60,949 nt of DNA from Blautia sp. GTDB lineage: Bacteria; Bacillota; Clostridia; Lachnospirales; Lachnospiraceae. Under the pieces are notes generated by a model. It searched no databases and was not told where the DNA came from. It saw nothing but the letters and a program-made list of their open reading frames with translations. The stretch's first letter is position 1. Each line of letters starts with the position of its first letter. A program made the translations under genes and the position numbers. Positions 55,492 through 60,949 of the stretch are shown piece after piece. The DNA is taken from assembly GCA_017475035.1 (NCBI GenBank), contig JAFVGK010000123.1:1-60949 (forward strand), read 5' to 3'.

Positions 55492-55848
55492 CTATGTTTC
55501 TGCGTCTATGATGCGAAGAGCTTCATCAAGGTGCTCTATGATCTTCTTCCGATTAAGGCGCGCTGCTTCTAAAAGCTTCTGTACATGCTCTGCTTCTTCC
55601 CGGAGATCGGAGAGGATCCTCGTCCTCTCCTCCTGCTCCGATTCAAAGTCTTTTCGGTATTCCTCAATTTCCTCTTGGAGACTGGTTTTTTCTTCCTCCA
55701 GACTGGTGAAGATATCCTGAACAAGTTCAGACATTTCTTCTCCTCCCGTCTCTTCAACTGCCTCTATCAGATCCCTGTTGGAGAGGAGTGTCTTCGTCCC
55801 TCCTGACGGAAGACAGACCTGCACTGGATAAAAGTCCTCATTTTTCAT
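55492..55848 (-). CDS. Coiled-coil protein, 118 residues
   Basis: Short ordered start MKNEDFYPVQVCLPSGGTKT, then continuous heptads (SLEEEKTSLQEEIEEYRKDF to LNRKKIIEHLDEALRIIDAE). Unknown function; start overlaps the end of the next gene upstream (AATGAAAAATGA). Confidence 0.6.
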   Translation of the reverse strand: MKNEDFYPVQVCLPSGGTKTLLSNRDLIEAVEETGGEEMSELVQDIFTSLEEEKTSLQEEIEEYRKDFESEQEERTRILSDLREEAEHVQKLLEAARLNRKKIIEHLDEALRIIDAET

Positions 55849-56119
55849 TCTGGATCTCTGCGTAGGCCTTCAGGAACTGACCGGCTCCTTCCAGCACCTT
55901 CTTCACCGTATCAAGGTCAATATCCTCAACCCTGGAAATGCTCTTCGCCATGAAATTGGTGTTGATGGAAACAGCATCACACCCCTCGGATGAGGTCTCT
56001 TCATCATCACCAGAGTTGGTATCAGGTTTTTCTTCTTCCTCAGAAGACGGATAAAAGTCATTCACTCCGCCGAAATACAGGTTGTCGATTACAATTTTGT
56101 CGATGTAGATGTCTGCCAT
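55838..56119 (-). CDS. Small acidic protein, 93 residues
   Basis: MADIYIDKIVIDNLYFGGVN, a Ser/Glu/Asp-rich linker (SSEEEEKPDTNSGDDEETSS), then SRVEDIDLDTVKKVLEGAGQ and AYAEIQNEK. No family recognised. AAGGAAAAA upstream; coupled to the coiled-coil gene. Confidence 0.58.
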   Translation of the reverse strand: MADIYIDKIVIDNLYFGGVNDFYPSSEEEEKPDTNSGDDEETSSEGCDAVSINTNFMAKSISRVEDIDLDTVKKVLEGAGQFLKAYAEIQNEK

Positions 56120-56210
56120 TTTGATTTTTCCTTTCTGTGTTTTTTTTTTCGGTTGTACTGCCCCTCATTTCATAAGTGCTGGTGCATTATTTTTCGCCAG
56201 TGCCAGGGTA

Positions 56211-56396
56211 CTAGGGCGGCTTCTTTGGCTCTTTTTCAGTGAAGCGGATGCACCCCTTACCGTATGCATTAACCAAATCCTCCTGTTTCTCGCACATGCC
56301 TAATGGGACGTTCCCTACGCTTTTCCGGTAGTTGAAGCATCTGCACTGGAAGCAGTAGTGCGTGGAATGAAGCCTTTTCCTGAAGAAAATACACAT
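56211..56396 (-). CDS. Small Cys-rich zinc-binding-type protein, 61 residues
   Basis: MCIFFRKRLHSTHYCFQCRC, FNYRKSVGNVPLGMCEKQED, YGKGCIRFTEKEPKKPP. The Cys/His spacing (HYCFQCRC ... MC ... GC) suggests one zinc site. Start at 56396 after AAGGAG. Function unknown. Confidence 0.6.
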   Translation of the reverse strand: MCIFFRKRLHSTHYCFQCRCFNYRKSVGNVPLGMCEKQEDLVNAYGKGCIRFTEKEPKKPP

Positions 56397-56401
56397 ATGG
56401 A

Positions 56402-57214
56402 TCACTCCTTCTTCAGCCATGTTCCTGTCGTTGCGGCCACCTTCCTTTCAAAAATCTCCGCCAGGGCACTGGCTACTGCTCCATCCTTTGTCATGCCAGA
56501 AAACTGATCCGCCAAATCCATGATGTCGTCCTGCTCCACTTTGCGGAAAATACGAGTAAAAACGTCTGCCTTCACTTCATACATCTGCATGAAACGTGCC
56601 ATGCCCGACAGCATGTACTTTGAAACTGACCAACTCTCACCTGCCCAGGTCCGATGGAGGATTGTAAGCATCTTTTCATACTCGTCACTTCCCAGAGCAC
56701 AGAAAGTCTTATACGCCTCACAAACTGCGGCAATATGGCCGTTTTTCCCCGATCTGCTGCCAAGATTGATTTTGAATCCGCTATCCCTGGTCGCCTGCAG
56801 AAAGCTGAGGACTCTCTTATCCTTCGCTACTTCCATAGCACGGAGCCTGTAAATCATCGAAACCGGAGCGGCGGCACCAAACTGAGCAGCGAAAAGCTCA
56901 GCTTCCCGTTCCTTCGTCAAGCCGCTGTAAACCCTACAGAAAATAGGGAAATCCTTTCCCCCATTCAGCGACATCAATGCTGCCCTCGTATGCATCCCGT
57001 CAAAAACAAAATACTTACCGTCCCTGTAAGACACCTTGACAGGATTTGCAATTCTGGGATCGAAATTCTCTGCAATAACGGCAACTCTTGCAGGATCCAG
57101 TTTTCTCTGGATGTCCGGGCACAACTGCAGGCAGGAGTTATCCAACCACATAACCTTTCCTTCATTGCCGAGATCCATGTTTTTTGCTCCTTCTGTATGT
57201 GTTCTCTTACTCAT
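56402..57214 (-). CDS. ParB-like nuclease-domain protein (DUF6551-like)
   Basis: 270 residues. Residues 25-110 are a ParB/sulfiredoxin fold (CPDIQRKLDPARVAVIAENF; FVFDGMHTRAALMSLNGGKD, the GxHTR-type box). A helical C-terminal domain follows (FKINLGSRSGKNGHIAAVCE; MLTILHRTWAGESWSVSKYM). Phage proteins of this kind act as DNA-binding regulators or adaptors. ATG at 57214 has AAAGGAGG. Confidence 0.8.
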   Translation of the reverse strand: MSKRTHTEGAKNMDLGNEGKVMWLDNSCLQLCPDIQRKLDPARVAVIAENFDPRIANPVKVSYRDGKYFVFDGMHTRAALMSLNGGKDFPIFCRVYSGLTKEREAELFAAQFGAAAPVSMIYRLRAMEVAKDKRVLSFLQATRDSGFKINLGSRSGKNGHIAAVCEAYKTFCALGSDEYEKMLTILHRTWAGESWSVSKYMLSGMARFMQMYEVKADVFTRIFRKVEQDDIMDLADQFSGMTKDGAVASALAEIFERKVAATTGTWLKKE

Positions 57215-58190
57215 GTTCCTTTCCTCCTTTGAGCTCATCCTTCAGCATTTTCATTATCTGTTCGTATCCCTGTGTGATAGATTCACTGAGTTTCGCGATG
57301 TTTTCCTCATTGATGCAGTCGGCATTTATCATTTGCAGGATGTACTCCATCCTGTGTACAAAATATTGCTTTGCGTCTTCAACGCAAGATTCTGCCTTCT
57401 CAAAATCCATGTTCTCTTCTTCCGGCACTCCTATAGGCATTGGCGCTATATAGCGCACATAATCTGGAGGAGTGGTATACTCTTCTCTGTGCATATCTGA
57501 AACGATCTGAGCGATCCCAAACCCCGGTACAATATCTCCCCAGGTGTGTTCTGGTGACGGTTTTATTGGTCCCTCCTTTGGCTTGAGGGCAGACTCAAAC
57601 TGTTCTGATTCTTCCGGAATCTCCTGCTTTTTAATCTTGTTGTATGCAGCGTTAATCGTGATATTCCCATTCCGAAGGTCATCAATAGTCTGCTTGTCTG
57701 CCTCTTTTATGATCTTCTTTGCCTTCATGATTGTGTCGCGGGACACACCTGCCATTTCAGCTAATTCTTCCCTTGTCTCTTTACTCTTCGTTTGTTCCGC
57801 AGATGTCTGCGGAACAAAACCTTTAGGCTTTCTTATCTGCCGTTTCTTTGCTTCAGCCTTCAGCTCAGCTTCCAAAGGAAGAACAAGCTCAATCCGTACA
57901 TAATCGGGTACGTTTCTTCTCGCCAGCTGATTACGAATAATCCAGAGCTTTGCTGAAGAAAAATCATCAAATTCTTTCTGGACATACTCAAATGGGATCC
58001 TGTTCTCCTGACAGATTCGATATCTGTTATGCCCGTCTACAATCGTGCCGTTCCAGACTACAAGCGGATCCCGGCAACCTTCAGAGAGAAGGCTCTTTGT
58101 AAGCAGCTCCAGTTCCATATCAGACAGTGGCGGCATGACCTTCTCTAACCCTTCGTCAATCTCCAGATTGTATAAACTCTTCTCCATCAT
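57207..58190 (-). CDS. ParB-like partition/regulator protein with HTH
   Basis: 327 residues. The ParB domain contains LSEGCRDPLVVWNGTIVDGH and NRYRICQENRIPFEYV. A KorB-type helix-turn-helix follows (TREELAEMAGVSRDTIMKAK; NGNITINAAYNKIKKQ). The C-terminal 120 residues bear conserved helices. Likely binds phage DNA for partition or control. Start at 58190 (MEKSLYNLE) after GGAGGCGG. Confidence 0.82.
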   Translation of the reverse strand: MMEKSLYNLEIDEGLEKVMPPLSDMELELLTKSLLSEGCRDPLVVWNGTIVDGHNRYRICQENRIPFEYVQKEFDDFSSAKLWIIRNQLARRNVPDYVRIELVLPLEAELKAEAKKRQIRKPKGFVPQTSAEQTKSKETREELAEMAGVSRDTIMKAKKIIKEADKQTIDDLRNGNITINAAYNKIKKQEIPEESEQFESALKPKEGPIKPSPEHTWGDIVPGFGIAQIVSDMHREEYTTPPDYVRYIAPMPIGVPEEENMDFEKAESCVEDAKQYFVHRMEYILQMINADCINEENIAKLSESITQGYEQIMKMLKDELKGGKEHE

Positions 58191-58206
58191 CGCCGCCTCC
58201 AATCGA

Positions 58207-58572
58207 TTACCTAATACTCAGCAAAGCCTTTTTTGCTGTGTTCACCCTCTTAATCGGAATTTCCCATCTCCAGGCTGAGCGGATCTCACGTTCCATACCT
58301 TCAGAAACATCATCGCCAACCACCCAGACCTCATCACACTTCTTTAACCACGTAAGACCGAACATCATGCCGAGTTCACGCTCTTCCGGGATGGAGTCAT
58401 CCAGAAACTGTGTAAAATAGAGATGGGGAGCATATGGAACACACCCCTTCTCAACTGCCATCCGGCAGGCCATCCTGGCGAGTGACTCGTTTTTGATCTG
58501 GCTTCTCCTTCTTTCTTCGGGAGAGGTGCCACCTACCGGCTTAAACGGGCTGCAGATAAATACCTTTTTCAT
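58207..58572 (-). CDS. Nucleoside deoxyribosyltransferase-like protein (DUF4406/SLOG-type)
   Basis: 121 residues with Rossmann-like pattern: MKKVFICSPFKPVGGTSPEE, KGCVPYAPHLYFTQFLDDSI, KCDEVWVVGDDVSEGMEREI. These are the N-terminal glycine-rich strand and the VWVVGDD end seen in DUF4406 and nucleoside 2-deoxyribosyltransferase-like proteins. May bind or modify a nucleotide. Start overlaps the small basic gene. Confidence 0.78.
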   Translation of the reverse strand: MKKVFICSPFKPVGGTSPEERRRSQIKNESLARMACRMAVEKGCVPYAPHLYFTQFLDDSIPEERELGMMFGLTWLKKCDEVWVVGDDVSEGMEREIRSAWRWEIPIKRVNTAKKALLSIR

Positions 58573-58720
58573 GGTGTGCTCTTTCCCCCTTCCTGATGAT
58601 GTTCTTCACAGCCTGATAAGGCGTGGGGTCTTTCTTACCAAAACTGTCTACAAGGTCGAGCTTTTCTTCCTTTCTTATTCCTGCCCTCCGAAGTTCTCTC
58701 TGTCTTTCTCTGTTTCTCAT
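58541..58720 (-). CDS. Small basic protein with DPTPYQAVKNI motif, 59 residues
   Basis: MRNRERQRELRRAGIRKEEK then DSFGKKDPTPYQAVKNIIRK. The central motif recurs in the next gene upstream (DPTAYQAIRNVKR), so the two are paralogues. It fits the operon by overlap and GAAAGGAG. Unknown function. Confidence 0.6.
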   Translation of the reverse strand: MRNRERQRELRRAGIRKEEKLDLVDSFGKKDPTPYQAVKNIIRKGERAHHEKGIYLQPV

Positions 58721-58795
58721 GGTTCACTCCTTTCGACTATGTGCTCTTATATGGATAGACTCCTAGCCTGCCTGGCTTAACGCCAACATTCAGTA

Positions 58796-58980
58796 TTACT
58801 TCTGAGAAATGGCGGGACCGCGATGTCCATCCTTATTCTGATTTTCTCTTTTCACATTGCGAATCGCCTGATAAGCTGTCGGATCATGGTAGCCTTCACT
58901 GTTCAGCAGGGCTTTTGCGATCCGTTCGCCTTCTCATAATGCTTCTTCCTGCGATTATCACTTTGTTTGGCTCGGCTCAT
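58796..58980 (-). pseudogene. Frameshifted paralogue of the small basic protein
   Basis: The first frame starts at 58980 (MSRAKQSDNRRKKHYEKANG) and stops at 58903. A second frame continues with ERIAKALLNSEGYHDPTAYQ and AIRNVKRENQNKDGHRGPAI to the stop at 58796. One inserted or missing base near 58925-58940 separates them. Confidence 0.55.
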
Positions 58981-59044
58981 TGTTTTGCTTTCCTTTCTGT
59001 GCTGCTCTGTTAACCCCTTCATAAGACTGGAGAAAATCCGCCCA

Positions 59045-59704
59045 CTACCGGAAGTACTTTTTACGAACTTTTTTAAATTTTTTTTCGACGGCATTAAGAT
59101 GGTAACGAATTGCTCTATCACTAATTCCCATAAGCTTTCCTATCTGTTCCTGAGTAACTTTTTCCCCATAGAAGAGAAATGCAATTTCCTTCTGTCTTTC
59201 TGTAAGCATCTCCATAATTTCAGGGAGCAACATTTTTCTCTTCTCCCAGATGTCTTCCTCTCTATCCAACCCCTCAGTAAAATCCGGAACACAAAGGCTC
59301 TCTTCCATCCTTAATTCGTCATCGTCCAGTGAAATCCCGTGGTGATATCCTTCATTCTTCTTTTTCTGATCCTCCAGATTCACCATGCCGAACTGGGAGA
59401 GAACGATCGGGAACGGAAGTCCCTGGAAATCCTCCTCCTTAACCTCTACTGGTTTGCCTTCTACCACCGGATACTTCATTACCTTGCAGTTGGCGACTGC
59501 ACGAGCAGTGTGGTTTCCCTCCTCGCTGTAAACGAAGAACCCGTTTTCATAAACAGTTACTGTTCCGATTCCCTCCTTCACCCGGATCAGAATCGGCTCC
59601 TCCGATTTGATGAGAGACTTGCCGACCGGTGTCCTTTCCTGCGAAGCGTCCTTGACCATAGCCTTCAGTTCTGCAAATGTGGTGTCCGCTGATATCTTCT
59701 TCAT
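59045..59704 (-). CDS. Sigma-70-region-4-like transcription regulator
   Basis: 219 residues. The N-terminal part (MKKISADTTFAELKAMVKDA; VTVYENGFFVYSEEGNHTAR) is mixed alpha/beta. The C-terminal HTH, LTERQKEIAFLFYGEKVTQE with IGKLMGISDRAIRYHLNAVE, is of the sigma region 4 / LuxR-like class. Likely an early regulator. Its start at 59704 (AAAGGACGCAGGA) lies 87 bases after a structured RNA that ends in a terminator. Confidence 0.78.
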   Translation of the reverse strand: MKKISADTTFAELKAMVKDASQERTPVGKSLIKSEEPILIRVKEGIGTVTVYENGFFVYSEEGNHTARAVANCKVMKYPVVEGKPVEVKEEDFQGLPFPIVLSQFGMVNLEDQKKKNEGYHHGISLDDDELRMEESLCVPDFTEGLDREEDIWEKRKMLLPEIMEMLTERQKEIAFLFYGEKVTQEQIGKLMGISDRAIRYHLNAVEKKFKKVRKKYFR

Positions 59705-59790
59705 TCCTGCGTCCTTTCTGCGGACGCATAAGCAGCGGATGTTTTCCCCTCCTCCTATCGGAAAGATAGGTGATATGGCGGTCAGGCGAC

Positions 59791-59907
59791 AAAAAAGCCG
59801 GACGCACACTGACAGAAGGTGTACATATCACGGCAAAGACCTACTATCTCCTAAAGAGATAAGTTGGTTTTTGCTGATATGAACATCCGCTGCCGTACGC
59901 GTCCGGC
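59791..59907 (-). ncRNA. Structured leader RNA ending in a terminator, upstream of the HTH regulator
   Basis: Minus strand. Closing stem GCCGGACGC (59899-59907)/GCGTCCGGC (59797-59805), the latter followed by TTTTTT. Inside lies a long helix CATATCA-GCAAA-ACC-...-TATCTC, loop TTTAG, GAGATA-...-GGT-TTTGC-CG-TGATATG. A competing pair ACGGCA/TGCCGT overlaps TTTGC, so two structures exclude each other, as in riboswitches or attenuators. Class not recognised. Confidence 0.6.
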
Positions 59908-59936
59908 GGTGAGATATTATTTTTATTATGAGCTTC

Positions 59937-60418
59937 ACTCATTTTTTGAGTGATTGCCTTGACGTTTTTTACTATATCCCCCTTCTAAGATAATTAAAAT
60001 GGCAGGATTTGAGTCAAAATCAGTTGTCTGAAATGCATATTTATGCACTATATTCATCCTCGTTCGCTTTATTGGTACTTTTATGCAATATTTATTGCAT
60101 ATCTATCCACACTACACTTCAAAGCCCCTCAGATTTTGACTCATATTTTGAGTTAAACCAGTTTCTGGCAAAGATTTTTTTCAGTCATATATTTCATCAA
60201 ATACCAAATAGAGTCGGAGCAACAGTATTTCTACCAGCATCCGGCTCATACAACCAGCTCTATATAACTCATAATCTGAGTGATTTCATACTCTGAGCAA
60301 TATACATCTTGACTCAAATTATGAGCCAAACCGTTTCTGAGCAAAAAAAAAGGCCGACCACCAGTATCTCTACTGATGGCCGACTCACACTTTCTGGCGG
60401 TCAACTCAAAATCTGAGT
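59937..60418. promoter_or_regulatory. Operator array: five ACTCA-N5-TGAGT palindromes
   Basis: Copies at 59937-59951, 60139-60153, 60267-60281, 60312-60326 (one mismatch) and 60404-60418; half-sites in between. The region also holds TGCAATATTTATTGCA (60083-60098). Likely the control region of the early operon, bound by a phage repressor. No gene is seen between 59908 and 60342. Confidence 0.75.
60343..60381 (-). terminator. Terminator after the rightmost HTH gene
   Basis: GGCCATCAGTA, loop GAGA, TACTGGTGGTC, then GGCC and nine T on the minus strand; 11 paired bases with two G-T. Confidence 0.85.
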
Positions 60419-60422
60419 TATT

Positions 60423-60887
60423 TCATATAACAAACGAAAGCTGATCGAGGTGCATCTTCTTCAAATACTCATTTGCTGCTTCAATACCTTCGTTACTCTG
60501 GACGCGGAGAATATTTTTTATAGCACGATGCCTTTTATCCGTGTCATCCAGTTGAAAACGTGCACGCTTAAAGAGAAGCTCGCTGATCCAATCCGGAAGT
60601 TTGAAGCATAAACACAAGATCGTCAGGAAATCCTCATTCCTGTACCTTCTTGGATCATCAAGTGCCCTGGCAAATGTACTGTCGTCCATGTTCCAAAGTG
60701 CTGCAAGCTTTGCGTTACTAATTTTATTCTTTTTCTTCAGCATGCCGACTGCCGACTTGAAGTCCCGCGGGAATAAATCTATAAATACATCTCTCGCATC
60801 CAGTTCATCAATCTGATTTTTGTTAGATTTTCTACGTAGAATCCCTTGGGGAAGGTCTTCCTCCCCCCCAGGTTTTGACTCGAACAC
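60423..60887 (-). CDS. HTH (Xre-like) regulator or phage repressor candidate
   Basis: 154 residues. The helical region DFKSAVGMLKKKNKISNAKL, AALWNMDDSTFARALDDPRR has the pattern of an Xre-type helix-turn-helix, and ends with FLTILCLCFKLPDWISELLF. The C-terminal part (RAIKNILRVQSNEGIEAANE) is helical. Only GTG at 60887 is available as a start in this frame and its ribosome site is weak, so the true start may be internal. It lies next to the operator array. Confidence 0.65.
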   Translation of the reverse strand: MFESKPGGEEDLPQGILRRKSNKNQIDELDARDVFIDLFPRDFKSAVGMLKKKNKISNAKLAALWNMDDSTFARALDDPRRYRNEDFLTILCLCFKLPDWISELLFKRARFQLDDTDKRHRAIKNILRVQSNEGIEAANEYLKKMHLDQLSFVI

Positions 60888-60949
60888 TCCGTCTATTTCG
60901 ACTTTTGCTTTTCTTCCTTAGAATGTACTTTTCTCTGATATTCCTTACG

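Noticed and set aside
1-60949. CRISPR array
   Set aside because: No series of regularly spaced identical repeats was seen. The promoter copies in the island are 400-2000 bp apart and associated with genes.
1-60949. tRNA or rRNA genes
   Set aside because: No cloverleaf with a GTTCGA-type T arm and matching acceptor stem was found by eye.

Overview
The window looks like part of the genome of a temperate siphophage (or the prophage form of one) from a gut Clostridia host, probably Lachnospiraceae. This rests on protein families and gene order read by eye; no database was searched. Nearly all genes lie on the minus strand. No integrase, portal, terminase or capsid gene is present, so the window is only part of the genome. 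Indels in several structural and replication genes, plus one insertion sequence, mean the element is partly decayed or the assembly carries indel errors.

Layout from left to right. (1) 1-16.1 kb holds late tail and lysis genes read leftward: Dit (frameshifted), a Tal/minor tail protein cut in two by an IS4-superfamily element with a clean 6-bp target duplication, a BppU/CotH-like fibre protein divided into two genes around an internal terminator, a DUF6273 surface protein, holin and endolysin. (2) 16.1-24.9 kb is an accessory island of small genes. Eight near-identical promoters (TTGGCT, 17 bp, TAATGT, with conserved spacer and a TGTACA-type upstream box) each serve a gene or short operon. 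The island encodes a GS-like amidoligase, a gamma-glutamylcyclotransferase-like protein, DUF3846, DUF4314 and DUF5688 proteins, and many unknowns. (3) 24.9-35 kb carries DNA modification and nucleotide metabolism: a C5 cytosine methyltransferase, a ParB-N6-adenine methyltransferase, ThyX, NrdD/NrdG and a MazG-like protein, plus a VapBC pair. (4) 35.3-38.5 kb has a RelBE pair and a second set of fibre/baseplate accessory genes beside an HNH endonuclease. (5) 38.5-43.9 kb has MetK with three phased DnaA boxes upstream, a MazF/PemK-like protein, two tandem promoter-terminator units just downstream of an ArpU-like late regulator, an SNF2 helicase and a VRR-NUC nuclease. (6) 44-58 kb is the replication module: a D5-type primase-helicase (frameshifted), an RNA ligase, a family A DNA polymerase carrying two inteins, and DUF932, DUF2815, DUF2800 and ParB-like proteins. 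(7) 58-60.9 kb is the early control region, with an HTH regulator behind a structured leader RNA and five copies of an ACTCA-N5-TGAGT operator below a second HTH gene.

The most striking feature is the DNA polymerase. Its first intein, at the GANRSGRF/SGR motif, is broken into a split intein by an AT-rich 1.1-kb insert on the opposite strand. That insert has its own promoter, a structured RNA ending in a terminator, and a DUF3800 gene. The second intein, at motif B, contains a homing-endonuclease-like gene in a different reading frame while the intein frame stays open. The promoter-array island with its amidoligase and cyclotransferase is the other candidate for an undescribed system.
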